A DNA stretch of 34,086 bases from an uncultured Bacteroidota bacterium (GCA_903821465.1 CAIJLK010000172.1:1-34086), one strand, 5' to 3'; positions 8,202-17,424 are shown, numbered from the stretch's first letter. Notes: generated from the sequence alone by a model not told the origin. Program-made: numbers and translations.

Positions 8202-8234
8202 CAAAAATATAAGATTATCAACTATAAAACCAAA
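8202..8234 (-). promoter_or_regulatory. Candidate promoter of pdhB
   Basis: On the minus strand TTTG (8231-8234) is followed after 21 bases by TATTTTTG (8202-8209). These match the Bacteroidota -33 (TTTG) and -7 (TAnnTTTG) boxes, with a slightly long spacer. The start codon is 24 bases downstream. Confidence 0.5.
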
Positions 8235-8255
8235 AGACTTGGGTCTTTTAACAAC

Positions 8256-8290
8256 AAAAAATCCTCTCCAAAGGTTGGAGAGGATTTTTT
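8256..8290. terminator. Bidirectional intrinsic terminator after the 8310-11252 receptor gene
   Basis: ATCCTCTCCA (8261-8270) pairs with TGGAGAGGAT (8276-8285) around a 5-base loop, flanked by five A on the left and five T on the right. It therefore works as a hairpin plus U-tract on either strand. In context it ends the receptor gene, whose stop is about 20 bases upstream on the minus strand. Confidence 0.85.
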
Positions 8291-8309
8291 AGCGTTTAGA
8301 TTGTATCGA

Positions 8310-11252
8310 TTAAAATACGTTCCATCCAAAACTTATGTAATATAATCCGCCGATTTGTGGGTTACCATAACCGGTACGATAGTATTTATTTAGAATATTA
8401 GTTCCGCCGATTTTAATCAAAGATTTAGTCTTTGGCAATTTCATGCTAACCATTGCATCCAATGTCTTATAAGCAGGAACTTCACCAGCGGCAAATGTAC
8501 CGTCATAATGGAAGCCTTGTATCCATCTGTACACGACAGAGAAGCCAAACAGATTCTTAGGACCGAAGCCAGAATTGTTGAAAGCAGCATTACCTCTGTA
8601 CTTAGGAGTATTGAAATAAGTTACAAATCCAGATGGTGTTGGTCCGATCACATCTGAGTAAATATTACCACTGATCGAGAAGTTTTTAGGTAATAAATAC
8701 TCAACTGATGCACCCCAACCGTTGGTGGTAACATCTGTAGTTTGGTTAACAGATACACTATAGATATTTCTTGTTAAAGCAGCATTTCCAGGAGTGAAAT
8801 TAGGATTATAACCAATCAAGCCAGCTGGTGAACCATTGTTTGATTGGATCACATTTACACCACCTAAGAAGTCTTTGTATTTAGCCCAATAAGCATAAAT
8901 ATCAATCAAAATCCTTTTTGCAAATAAGCCTTTGTAACCAACTTCAAATGAAGTACTTGATTCAGGTTTAAATTCTCCAAATTTTTGCTCTACTAATAAA
9001 GCAGGGTTTGGAGCACCAGCAGCTGCACTTGCACCGAATGCAGTAACACTAGCCAAAGTATAAGCAGGATTGCTTGAGAATTTGTAGAAATCTCTCAATG
9101 ATGGCAACCCACCCAATAAGCGACCTTGAGAAGTACTCAAATTGATCCACTGGTTTTGAGTAGTTGGGAAGCGGTAAGCTGACTGATAAGAGAATCGTAG
9201 GTTATGATCTTTCATCAATTTCACAACAGCAGAAGCTCTTGGGGTAAAATGACCCGCAAAGTTTTCGTTTTTATCATAACGACCAGAAACAGTCAATTTC
9301 ACGATATCATTAAATAAACGCTGAGATAACTGAGCATATGCACCAGTTTCAACAATTTTAATAGAACCTGCAGTATCAGCGAAGATTGTACCCTGAGAAT
9401 TCAATAAATATTGTCTCCAGCTACCACCAACTAAGAAATCGGTTCCAGATTTAACGAGGCCTAAAGCTTCTGACAAATTATATTGACCCTCTGCCTGATA
9501 CACTTTAGTTCTATCCATGAACAATCCACCACCTTTAGAAATTGGTGTTTGGGCAATTGCCTGGTATAATGGATTATATAATTGGAAGCCAGTAGGGCGA
9601 CCTTGGTCAGCAACATTACGAGCAGCATTATGAGCATCAGTGGTGCTACCAGTTTTGAACGCATCGAAGTAGGTTGCATAAGCTGCAGCATATTGCGGGA
9701 ACCAACTTGTACTAGATTTCCATGCTTCGTTGAATAAACGAGTAGTGGTAGTAGTTACATATGAGTTACCAGAGTTCTCTGAAGTAGTATATCCGCGTAA
9801 GTACCAGTTCTTAGATTTCAACTCAAATTTATATTGACCCATTTTGAAATCCTTAATAGAATAACGGTCAGCACCAGTATAAACAGTTGTACCTGTACCC
9901 CAGTTTGCAGTTAAAGAAGCTTCTAGACTAGAAGTTAATTTATAATACAAACCACCAGACAATTTGAAATTGCTTGTAGTTGGGTCGATCACATCTTTTT
10001 CAGCATAACCAGTACGGCTTACAGTTTGATTGTTGAACCAGTTACGAGAAGGTGATGCTCCATAAATGATAGGAGAATAACCGGCACTTACCAACGACCC
10101 TGCACCAATTGATGTCAAGAAAGCATTGTATGAAGTAAGTGTAGAATTAGGATTCGCAGCTATATAGGCATTTGAAGCAGGAACAATGCCAGCAGGCATT
10201 TGAGCTAAAACGCTGTTAGCAACACTTGATAAATTAGCATTGGTTTCATCGCCATAGAAGTTAACACCATCATAATTAGGATCTGAATACCTATTACCAT
10301 CTTTTGGTGCTCCATTAGGATTTTGAGCTGTTCCAGTACGATTGTAATTATCATCTGTATTAGATAACCAATCTTGCGCCTGAGTATATTGAGCTCCAAT
10401 TTTATAGGCAAATTTTTCTGAAATCTTCTTACCCCAACGTACTGTCCAATCATAGTAAGGTGATTGTGGACGCTGAGCATTATCAACATTTGTAATACCT
10501 TGCTTAATTTGAAAACTTAAGCCTTGGTATTTGAAAGGGTTTTTGCTATTGATCAGCAAAGTACCATTCATACCTCCTGAACCGTATAATGCAGAAGAAG
10601 CACCAGGTAACAATTCAATATTGTCAACATCTAGTTCAGTAAGACCTATGATGTTACCAACAGAAAAGTTCAAGCCAGGAGCTTGGTTATCCATTCCATC
10701 TACAATTTGATTTAGCCTAGTATTACCAGAACTATTAAAACCACGAGTACCAATACTTTTAAAAGTAAGACTCGCAGCAACGATATCAACACCTTTTAGG
10801 TTAGTGATCATATCATAATAGTTGGCAGCAGGGGTATTCAAAATTGCCTTAGCGCCAATTCTTTCAATTGATACCGGAGATTCCAAAATTCTTTCAGGAA
10901 CCCTTGAAGCAGCAACAACTACCTCATCGCCTAAAGTAAAGGAAGCTTCCAATTCAACATCAATTACTTGGTTGTTGGACTTAACCACTACTTCTTTATT
11001 GGTGTACCCAACAGAAGAAATAATGATAGTAAATGGGGGTTTTTGAACAGTAGTAAAATTAAAGTTTCCCTTATCGTCAGAGAAAGTACCTGTGGAACTT
11101 CCCTTAACGGTAACCGAAACAGCAGAAACTGCTTCTTTTGATTTAGCATTTTTAATACTACCGGAAACATTGGTGGATTGTTGAGAAAAGGCATTAAAGG
11201 ATAAGCCTAAAGCCAACATTACAAACACACAACTCGTGTAGAATCTTCTCAT
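8310..11252 (-). CDS. TonB-dependent receptor with carboxypeptidase-regulatory-like domain
   Basis: Large outer-membrane receptor of 980 residues. The signal peptide is residues 1 to about 23 (ending AFS before QQ). A carboxypeptidase-regulatory-like beta-sandwich follows at about 28-107 (VSGSIKNAKSKEAVSAVSV, GTFSDDKGNFNF, SSVGYTNKEV). The plug domain is about 115-235 (DEVVVAASR, SIGTRGFNSSGNTRLNQIVDG, IELLPGASSALYGSGGMNGT), then a long beta-barrel ending with a terminal Phe as outer-membrane barrels usually do. There is no SusD-like partner next to it, and the plug lacks the DGVP-type SusC pattern, so a glycan role is less likely than uptake of a small chelate or other ligand. The substrate is unknown. 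It stands alone between two terminators or promoters and is divergent from purC. Confidence 0.9.
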   Translation of the reverse strand: MRRFYTSCVFVMLALGLSFNAFSQQSTNVSGSIKNAKSKEAVSAVSVTVKGSSTGTFSDDKGNFNFTTVQKPPFTIIISSVGYTNKEVVVKSNNQVIDVELEASFTLGDEVVVAASRVPERILESPVSIERIGAKAILNTPAANYYDMITNLKGVDIVAASLTFKSIGTRGFNSSGNTRLNQIVDGMDNQAPGLNFSVGNIIGLTELDVDNIELLPGASSALYGSGGMNGTLLINSKNPFKYQGLSFQIKQGITNVDNAQRPQSPYYDWTVRWGKKISEKFAYKIGAQYTQAQDWLSNTDDNYNRTGTAQNPNGAPKDGNRYSDPNYDGVNFYGDETNANLSSVANSVLAQMPAGIVPASNAYIAANPNSTLTSYNAFLTSIGAGSLVSAGYSPIIYGASPSRNWFNNQTVSRTGYAEKDVIDPTTSNFKLSGGLYYKLTSSLEASLTANWGTGTTVYTGADRYSIKDFKMGQYKFELKSKNWYLRGYTTSENSGNSYVTTTTTRLFNEAWKSSTSWFPQYAAAYATYFDAFKTGSTTDAHNAARNVADQGRPTGFQLYNPLYQAIAQTPISKGGGLFMDRTKVYQAEGQYNLSEALGLVKSGTDFLVGGSWRQYLLNSQGTIFADTAGSIKIVETGAYAQLSQRLFNDIVKLTVSGRYDKNENFAGHFTPRASAVVKLMKDHNLRFSYQSAYRFPTTQNQWINLSTSQGRLLGGLPSLRDFYKFSSNPAYTLASVTAFGASAAAGAPNPALLVEQKFGEFKPESSTSFEVGYKGLFAKRILIDIYAYWAKYKDFLGGVNVIQSNNGSPAGLIGYNPNFTPGNAALTRNIYSVSVNQTTDVTTNGWGASVEYLLPKNFSISGNIYSDVIGPTPSGFVTYFNTPKYRGNAAFNNSGFGPKNLFGFSVVYRWIQGFHYDGTFAAGEVPAYKTLDAMVSMKLPKTKSLIKIGGTNILNKYYRTGYGNPQIGGLYYISFGWNVF

Positions 11253-11280
11253 AATAACAAGTTTAATTGGATCGTTTTGT

Positions 11281-11310
11281 TAAAAGTAGCAATTGTTAAT
11301 TTTCTACAAA
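11281..11310 (-). promoter_or_regulatory. Candidate promoter of the 980-residue TonB-dependent receptor
   Basis: On the minus strand TTTG (11307-11310) and TACTTTTA (11281-11288) are separated by 18 bases. This is the Bacteroidota promoter layout with one mismatch in the last base of the -7 box. It would leave a leader of roughly 20-25 bases before the ATG at 11252. Confidence 0.5.
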
Positions 11311-11388
11311 AATTTAATTTGTCCACAAATCATCCCAGTCTGTTGAGAAAAACAGCCGAATAGAGGAAATTTATCAGTTAAGCCTGTC

Positions 11389-11396
11389 TATTTTTG
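11389..11396 (+). promoter_or_regulatory. Candidate -7 promoter box of purC
   Basis: TATTTTTG matches TAnnTTTG and is separated from the purC ATG (11400) by only three bases. A TSS at the usual distance would fall on or next to the A of the start codon. No clear -33 TTTG is present. Confidence 0.4.
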
Positions 11397-11399
11397 TTC

Positions 11400-12332
11400 A
11401 TGCGCAATTTTCAATTTCCTCAGCAAACAGCCATCTATCACGGTAAAGTAAGAGATGTTTATACCATAAAACAAGATTGGCTAGTAATGTTGGCCAGCGA
11501 TAGGATCTCTGCTTTTGATGTGATTTTACCCAAACCAATTCCTTTTAAAGGACAGGTTTTGAATCAAATTGCAGCAATTATGTTGGCAGCATCGAAAGAT
11601 ATTTGTCCAAATTGGCTTATTGATGTGCCTTCTCCAAGCGTTTCAATAGGAAAAAAATGCCAACCCTTTAAAATTGAAATGGTGGTAAGAGGCAATTTAG
11701 TAGGCCATGCCTGGAGAACTTACCAAACAGGTAGTCGTTCACTTTGTGGGGTTGATCTTGCTGAGGGCTTAAAAGAAAATGACTTCTTCCCTACTCCCAT
11801 TATTACGCCATCTACTAAAGCCGATACGGGACATGATGAAGATATTTCAAAAAAAGCCATTATTGAACAAGGATTAGCCTCTGAAGCGGATTGGGCTGTT
11901 TTAGAAAAATACGCTTTAGCACTTTTTCAAAGAGGTAAAGAAATCGCCTTGAAGCATGGATTGATCCTCGCAGATACCAAATATGAATTTGGAAAAATTG
12001 GGGATACTATTTATTTAATGGATGAAGTACATACGCCTGACTCATCTAGATACTTCTATTCTGAAGGTTTTGAAGCAAGACAGGGTTCTGGAGAAAAACA
12101 AAAACAACTGAGTAAAGAATTTGTAAGAGAATGGCTAATTGCTAACAACTTTATGGGAAAAGAAGGCCAAACCGTTCCAGAAATGACTGACGAATGGATC
12201 GACACTATTAGCAAGAGATATATTGAACTATTCGAGAAAGTGAGTGGTCAGAAGTTTGTAGCAGAAACTGTAACTGATGATATACTTGAGCAACAAGTAA
12301 TCAGTAGCCTAAAGAAACTTGCAGTAATTTAA
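11400..12332 (+). CDS. purC: Phosphoribosylaminoimidazole-succinocarboxamide synthase (SAICAR synthetase)
   Basis: Cytosolic enzyme of de novo purine synthesis: it joins CAIR and aspartate with ATP to make SAICAR. The protein is 310 residues from the ATG at 11400, matching the longer SAICAR synthetases (about 300 residues) rather than the short 237-residue E. coli type. Visible family motifs are GKVRDVY (15-21), ASDRISAFD (32-40), [26 protein letters not shown] and [13 protein letters not shown] two codons upstream (11394) overlaps the probable -7 box, so the ATG is chosen. It is a single gene on this strand. Its TAA shares bases with the TAA of convergent hmuV (4-base overlap at TTAA), and no terminator is visible. 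Confidence 0.95.
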   Translation: MRNFQFPQQTAIYHGKVRDVYTIKQDWLVMLASDRISAFDVILPKPIPFKGQVLNQIAAIMLAASKDICPNWLIDVPSPSVSIGKKCQPFKIEMVVRGNLVGHAWRTYQTGSRSLCGVDLAEGLKENDFFPTPIITPSTKADTGHDEDISKKAIIEQGLASEADWAVLEKYALALFQRGKEIALKHGLILADTKYEFGKIGDTIYLMDEVHTPDSSRYFYSEGFEARQGSGEKQKQLSKEFVREWLIANNFMGKEGQTVPEMTDEWIDTISKRYIELFEKVSGQKFVAETVTDDILEQQVISSLKKLAVI

Positions 12333-13102
12333 AAACAAACCCATTGCTTACTATCATTCGTTGATTCAATTATTGTTGCATCAATTCCAAATACATTTTT
12401 AATAATAGCAACATCAAATTTATTTGTGTTGATATGCTCGAACACAATTTCACCCTCTTTCATAAATAAGATTCTATCTGCAAATTTTAAAGCCAGATTA
12501 ATATCGTGCAATACGGCAATCACTGCTGTCTTATGATTAACAATAGATTTTGCAATAGCTAATAATTGGTATTGAAACTTTATATCTAAGTGCGACACTG
12601 GTTCATCTAATAAGAGAAATCTATTTTGCTCATCGTTACCCCTCATTTGTGCTAACACGCGGCCCATTTGAACTTTCTGTGCTTCTCCACCAGAAAGCGT
12701 CTGATAGTTTCGATTTGCTAAATCAGTAATTTCCATTTGTTCTAAAATATCTTGTACAATTTGCTTATCAATTTCTCTTGGTTTTGCATCAAAGAAAGGA
12801 TAGCGTCCCATCATTACAATTTCATTTACTGTAAGTGGAAATGCAATTTCATAATGTTGTGAGAGAACGGCTCTTTTATGCGATAAAGCAAATGCAGCAT
12901 ATTTGTTAATCGATTTTTCGTCTACCAATAAAACTCCATCAGATACAGGCAATAACCCGGATATAAGTTTCAACAATGTGGTCTTCCCTGCCCCATTAGC
13001 ACCCATGATTACTAATAATTCATTAGTGGGAATATGGCAGTTAATATTCTTTACCAAATATTTATCCTTAACCTGATAAGAAAGCTGTTGAATATTAATC
13101 AA
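12329..13102 (-). CDS. hmuV: Heme-type ABC importer, ATP-binding protein (HmuV-like)
   Basis: Cytoplasmic ATPase of a FecCD/BtuCD-type importer. With the TTG at 13100-13102 it is 257 residues. Motifs in order: Walker A GANGAGKT (34-41), Q-loop Q82, MMGRYPFF after it (typical of heme ATPases), signature [13 protein letters not shown] (from 136), Walker B RFLLLDEP (161-168), D-loop SHLD (170-173) and switch His199. The chosen TTG follows AAAGGAGGT with 4-5 bases between, an excellent Shine-Dalgarno match. Another in-frame TTG lies at 13121-13123, deeper in hmuU. The gene overlaps the hmuU 3' end by 8 bases, which suggests translational coupling. Heme is inferred from neighbours; vitamin B12 or a siderophore is possible. 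Confidence 0.88.
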   Translation of the reverse strand: MINIQQLSYQVKDKYLVKNINCHIPTNELLVIMGANGAGKTTLLKLISGLLPVSDGVLLVDEKSINKYAAFALSHKRAVLSQHYEIAFPLTVNEIVMMGRYPFFDAKPREIDKQIVQDILEQMEITDLANRNYQTLSGGEAQKVQMGRVLAQMRGNDEQNRFLLLDEPVSHLDIKFQYQLLAIAKSIVNHKTAVIAVLHDINLALKFADRILFMKEGEIVFEHINTNKFDVAIIKNVFGIDATIIESTNDSKQWVCF

Positions 13103-14147
13103 GCTTACCTCCTTTTCTTTCAATAAGATGATTGCTCTTTAACAAAATGATATAGATCGGTGCACCAACTAAAGAAGTGATAATGCCAATTGGAATTTCT
13201 GCAGGGGCCAACAAAAGTCTTGCCCCCATATCAGCAAGCAACATCAAGCTTGCCCCTCCAAGCATCGTTGCAGGAATTAGTTTACGATGATTGCTCCCAA
13301 CCAATAAACGCATTACATGTGGCACTATTAACCCCATAAAGCCAATTACCCCAACAAATGAAGTAGCGATGGCTACCATTGCTGTATTAGCAATTAATAT
13401 TTTACGTTTTAATATTTTTGTATCGACACCTAAATAACTTGCTTCTTCCTCTCCCAAAATAAGTGCATTAAGTTTCTTAGCATCTTTTAAAGTAATAAAG
13501 AGTACAATGATGGTAACTAGTGAAACTAATTCAACCTGAAACCAGTTAGCACCTGAGAAAGTTCCGAGATTCCAAAAGCTAATGCTTCTGGCTTGAGGGT
13601 CTCTTGCTAAATAAGTCATAAACCCCGTACCACTTAATGCAACTGCATTGATAGCAACTCCCACTAATAATAAAGATGTTAGTGAAACACGTGAGCTGTT
13701 CTTAGATAACTGGTAAACAATTAGGGTAGCGATGAGTGAGCCAATGAATGAAAACAAAGGCACTAAGAAAGGCCCAACAAATGATTGTATTTCTGCGCCG
13801 AACCATGATGCAAAAACAAAAACAAAAGAGGCACCTAATGCCGCACCGGCACTTGTACCAACTAATCCTGGCTCTACAATGGGGTTTCTAAATAAGCCTT
13901 GCATGAATACTCCAGAAACAGAAAGAATCACTCCGGTGATTGCGCATAACAAGACCCTTGGCAAGCGGATCTGTAAAAAAACTGATTCATAAATGGATGC
14001 TGGTTGCATACCATTTGCCCAATGCAATAATGCTAAGCGCATATCGCTCAACGAAATGCTAACCGCTCCCAATGCGATAGATGCTAGTAAAAGAATTACT
14101 AGCACTATCACTAAAAAGGGAAAAGTATATTTATTTTTTAATGGCAT
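13095..14147 (-). CDS. hmuU: Heme-type ABC importer, permease (FecCD family)
   Basis: Inner-membrane permease of 350 residues, the normal FecCD length, with about nine to ten hydrophobic helices. Family features include LPRVLLCAITGVILSVSG followed by MQGLFRNPIVEPGLVGTSAGAALGA near residues 80-107, and GVIGFMGLIVPHVMRLLVG near 265-283, which is the cytoplasmic coupling region. It overlaps the binding-protein gene by 17 bases at its start and hmuV by 8 bases at its end, so the three are one translationally tight unit. The ATG is at 14145-14147. The likely substrate is heme by context; the family also carries cobalamin and ferric siderophores. Confidence 0.9.
   Translation of the reverse strand: MPLKNKYTFPFLVIVLVILLLASIALGAVSISLSDMRLALLHWANGMQPASIYESVFLQIRLPRVLLCAITGVILSVSGVFMQGLFRNPIVEPGLVGTSAGAALGASFVFVFASWFGAEIQSFVGPFLVPLFSFIGSLIATLIVYQLSKNSSRVSLTSLLLVGVAINAVALSGTGFMTYLARDPQARSISFWNLGTFSGANWFQVELVSLVTIIVLFITLKDAKKLNALILGEEEASYLGVDTKILKRKILIANTAMVAIATSFVGVIGFMGLIVPHVMRLLVGSNHRKLIPATMLGGASLMLLADMGARLLLAPAEIPIGIITSLVGAPIYIILLKSNHLIERKGGKLD
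13107..13113 (-). promoter_or_regulatory. Strong Shine-Dalgarno sequence deciding the hmuV start
   Basis: The minus strand reads AAAAGGAGGTAAGCTTG, with AGGAGGT at 13107-13113 and the TTG start 4 bases later. The same bases encode Lys-Gly-Gly near the end of hmuU. Such a match is rare in this phylum, where start sites usually lack one. Confidence 0.6.
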
Positions 14148-15015
14148 TTGCAGTAGGATGTATTAAGCTCATTAATTTTAAAATATTCTCACCAGTTCTT
14201 GGTCCAAAATAAACAAGATCATGTTCTTCAAAACGATAGATCCGATTATTTTTTGCAGCATTGGTCAATGCCACACCAGGAATAGTTTTAAATTTTTCTG
14301 CCGACCCCATTTTATCAAATCCATAATCAGTGGCAATGATAATATCTGGATTAGCTAATGCCACTGATTCAGCACTGATCTGACGCGCACCTTTGGCATC
14401 ATAATTGGCTGACTTACCTCCAGCATAAGAAATCATTTTATCTGCTGCTCCTTTTCGCCCACTCATCACAAAATAGACATTGTTTGCTTGCCCATAATGA
14501 ATGATCATGACCGATGGAGAGTCCTTAATATTTTTTTGCGCATCAGCTACTTTTTGCATGTCTTGATCCATTTTTTTATTGATCGAATCTGCTTGCTTTT
14601 CGGCACCGAAATATTTACCCAATTCGCTTAATAATAATTTGGCACTGTCCAGGGTATTTGCTCCTCCGAATGCCTTGATGTTCAAACCAACTTTTTCTAA
14701 TTGCGGTAAAACAGCAGCCGGACCGATATCGTTACTATGTATCACAATATCTGGTTTCATGGAAATGATTCCCTCTGCATTTAATGCACGATGGTAACCA
14801 ACTGTAGGTAATAGTTTAGCACTATCAGGATAAGAACTTGTAAGATCACAGGCAACAATATCATGACCCTTGCCTAATGCAAATAGCAATTCAGTTAAAT
14901 GCTTTGAAACAGAAACGATTCGAATATCTTTCTTTGTATCTAACTCTTTTTTATTAAAACGCCCACAACTTCCCAATGAAATGGCAACTACCAGTAAGAT
15001 CAATAATTTTTTCAT
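14131..15015 (-). CDS. hmuT: Heme-type ABC importer, periplasmic binding lipoprotein (HmuT-like)
   Basis: Substrate-binding protein of 294 residues. It has a lipoprotein signal (MKKLLILLVVAISLGSC) with lipid-attached Cys17, unlike soluble enterobacterial HmuT. It has the two-lobe class III binding-protein pattern (IRIVSVSKHLTELLFALG, IISMKPDIVIHSNDIGP, DIIIATDYGFDK). The segment VGYHRALNAEG at 72-82 corresponds to the VGYMRALSAEG region of HmuT proteins, where a tyrosine (here Y74) contributes the heme ligand in Yersinia HmuT. That segment is the main reason for preferring heme over cobalamin. It lies 30 bases downstream of its TonB-dependent receptor and overlaps hmuU by 17 bases. Confidence 0.87.
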   Translation of the reverse strand: MKKLLILLVVAISLGSCGRFNKKELDTKKDIRIVSVSKHLTELLFALGKGHDIVACDLTSSYPDSAKLLPTVGYHRALNAEGIISMKPDIVIHSNDIGPAAVLPQLEKVGLNIKAFGGANTLDSAKLLLSELGKYFGAEKQADSINKKMDQDMQKVADAQKNIKDSPSVMIIHYGQANNVYFVMSGRKGAADKMISYAGGKSANYDAKGARQISAESVALANPDIIIATDYGFDKMGSAEKFKTIPGVALTNAAKNNRIYRFEEHDLVYFGPRTGENILKLMSLIHPTANAIKK

Positions 15016-15045
15016 ATCAAATATTTTAAGCCTGAAAAGCTATAT

Positions 15046-17424
15046 TTAAAAACTATACTTCAAATTAATTCCACCAAAATAATTAACCTTATTCGGTGCT
15101 GGCAAATAGGCATCTGGCAATTGATTTACAAAAACCATATACGCATATTGCGTTCCAGTAATATTGGTTGCACCGATGAACAGATCAAAACTAAGTTTTG
15201 ATGAAAATTTATTTTGAAAGCCCAATTTAGCATTCAACAAATTGTAGCTAGTAGTATTATTCAAGCCATCTGAGCTAATTGGCATTGCGTCTTTATATGA
15301 ATAAGTTAGATTAGCATACAATCCATTTTTACTAATTATATCGGCTCCCATATTTGTAGTTAATGGAGCAACTCCAGCAACAGCTTTTCCATCGTAATTT
15401 GCAATTACTGCACTGAGGCGATCTGTACTCAAAGTTTGAAAACTATACCCTACATATTTGAAATTACTATACGCAAGGTTTGCGAATGGCTTGATTGCAC
15501 TAATAAATCCAGTTGTAGATTCGTAAGCATTGTACTTAAGTGATAATTCTATCCCCTTATCATCTTGCTTCCCGCTATTTGCGATATATGAATAAGCGGT
15601 GGTTGTTGTTGAACCGTTCAAAGGAACAGCTATAGCTGTCATTTTATCAGAGAATTGGGCACTGAAAATAGCCAATTGATAAGCAAGCTTTTCATTTGCA
15701 ATAACACCCTTTGTTCCGATCTCAAATTGATTTCCAACTTCAGGTTTTAGGTCTGTATTTAGTTTGCCTGTAGCCGGTATGAAGAAATACGAACTTACCG
15801 GAGCCTTATATCCTTTGCTATATGCGGCATAAACCGAAATAGATTTATTAATTACTTTATTGATTGCCATATGTGGAGAAAACAGTCCATTATAGCTAGT
15901 TGCAAATTTGGTTGGATTTGTATTCGCAGCTACATAAAATTTATCATTCAAATCAATGCGCATATTACTATACCCAATCCCTGCCGTGATGGAAAGGTCT
16001 TTAGCCATTTGCAAAGTCCATTCTGTAAACAGTGATGAAGTGGAGCTAATGGTTGACTGATTACTTTTCATTGCGCCAATATTCCAATAAGCAGTAGCGG
16101 AACTTGGATTTGCCACCATATTATATCCGATGGTCTGTGCATATTGTTGCTGCATTTCTATACCTGTAATACCATTTAAACTTAGTCCCTCTTTTAAATT
16201 GAACTTAGTATCCAATGTGCTTCGAAATCCATAATTGATCGGATTCTTATCGGTCCATCCCCCAGCAGAACTTGCATTATTACTAGCACCAGAAGCAAAG
16301 ATTGAAGTGTTATTGGAAAGATGATCGTTGAAATTATATGTCTGTCCAAGTCCCCCTCTAAAACTAATTATTTCTGAATGTCCATTTCTTTTAATGTACT
16401 CTGGATTACCACTATAATCAAAACTATTATACTGCGCAATAGTCAACTCTCCCCCACGTTCATCATAACTATTACTATATCCAAAATAAGCAGTAATATT
16501 TTGTTTTTCGGAAGGCTCAAAGTCCGCAGCTACATTTACAAAATCCTTATGGGATGCAGTATGAACCATATATCCATCAGAATTTTGTTTGCCATAATTC
16601 AACATAATAGAACTGTGTTCATTTGAGGTTAAAAAATGTGTCGTAAATCTTTTCAATCCATTTGAACCAAATTGAATATCCTGACCAATACTTGTTTTAT
16701 TTTTCTCAGGTTTCAATGTTGTTAAGTTAACAACTCCCGCAATGGCCAATCCATAAAGGGTTCCAGACGGTCCCTTTATGATTTCTACATTTCCGATAGA
16801 TGCAAAATCTATGTCGTCCATTACCGTAATACCCTCTGCATCTGTAATAGGAATTCCATTTAAGTAAACTTTGGAACCTTGCCCATCAAAATTGCTATTA
16901 AGTCCATTTGTACCGCGAACCCCATTGCCATAACCACGAATATTGAATTGTTGTCCCGATGAAACAGCTCTGCGTTGCATCGTTACACCGGGTACATTTG
17001 AATTAATTGCATCGTCTAAATACAAACCCGTATTTCTTTTCAACTCCATGCTCGTTAATTTAGCAATCGAAATAGGTTGATACAAGGTTGATATATTGGG
17101 GTTTGAGGTGGCAGTGATCTCAACATTTTCCAGCTGCTGATGGGTTGGAACTAGTGAGAAATCAAGCACTGAATTACAATCGATAACCGTTTTTTGTGCA
17201 GATGCATATCCGATATACGATACAGTAACTATTGCTTTTCCATTACAATCCACACTGAAATTTCCCAAACTATCTGAGACAATAGTTGGTTTACCTGCAA
17301 CTTTTATAGAAGCACCTGCTAAAGGCGATTTTGTTTTCGAATCCAGAATCTTACCCTTGATGAAATTCTGCGCGTTCGCTGATAGTGCTATAACAGATAG
17401 CACCAATACTAAAGACATCTTCAT
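15046..17424 (-). CDS. TonB-dependent receptor of the heme-type uptake operon
   Basis: Outer-membrane receptor of 792 residues. Signal peptide at 1-18 (ending SANA before QN); carboxypeptidase-regulatory-like domain about 20-105 (KGKILDSKTKSPLAGASIKV, DSLGNFSVDC, SYIGYASAQK); plug domain about 110-230 (NVEITATSNPNISTLYQ, FNIRGYGNGVRGTNG, VEIIKGPSGTLYGLAIAGV); then a beta-barrel ending in the terminal aromatic of KYSF. Its place directly before the binding lipoprotein, permease and ATPase makes it the outer-membrane entry point of the same pathway. I do not see the FRAP/NPNL heme-receptor motif of proteobacterial HemR, so the heme assignment rests on the ABC genes. The ATG is at 17422-17424. 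Confidence 0.9.
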   Translation of the reverse strand: MKMSLVLVLSVIALSANAQNFIKGKILDSKTKSPLAGASIKVAGKPTIVSDSLGNFSVDCNGKAIVTVSYIGYASAQKTVIDCNSVLDFSLVPTHQQLENVEITATSNPNISTLYQPISIAKLTSMELKRNTGLYLDDAINSNVPGVTMQRRAVSSGQQFNIRGYGNGVRGTNGLNSNFDGQGSKVYLNGIPITDAEGITVMDDIDFASIGNVEIIKGPSGTLYGLAIAGVVNLTTLKPEKNKTSIGQDIQFGSNGLKRFTTHFLTSNEHSSIMLNYGKQNSDGYMVHTASHKDFVNVAADFEPSEKQNITAYFGYSNSYDERGGELTIAQYNSFDYSGNPEYIKRNGHSEIISFRGGLGQTYNFNDHLSNNTSIFASGASNNASSAGGWTDKNPINYGFRSTLDTKFNLKEGLSLNGITGIEMQQQYAQTIGYNMVANPSSATAYWNIGAMKSNQSTISSTSSLFTEWTLQMAKDLSITAGIGYSNMRIDLNDKFYVAANTNPTKFATSYNGLFSPHMAINKVINKSISVYAAYSKGYKAPVSSYFFIPATGKLNTDLKPEVGNQFEIGTKGVIANEKLAYQLAIFSAQFSDKMTAIAVPLNGSTTTTAYSYIANSGKQDDKGIELSLKYNAYESTTGFISAIKPFANLAYSNFKYVGYSFQTLSTDRLSAVIANYDGKAVAGVAPLTTNMGADIISKNGLYANLTYSYKDAMPISSDGLNNTTSYNLLNAKLGFQNKFSSKLSFDLFIGATNITGTQYAYMVFVNQLPDAYLPAPNKVNYFGGINLKYSF

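Noticed and set aside
8233-8250. AAAAGAC/GTCTTTT inverted repeat upstream of pdhB
   Set aside because: It overlaps the -33 region and could be an operator, but the 7-bp arms in AT-rich DNA are too weak to claim.
13732-13992. Open frame of 86 codons on the + strand within hmuU
   Set aside because: Shadow of the well-supported permease gene; composition follows the reverse of its codons.
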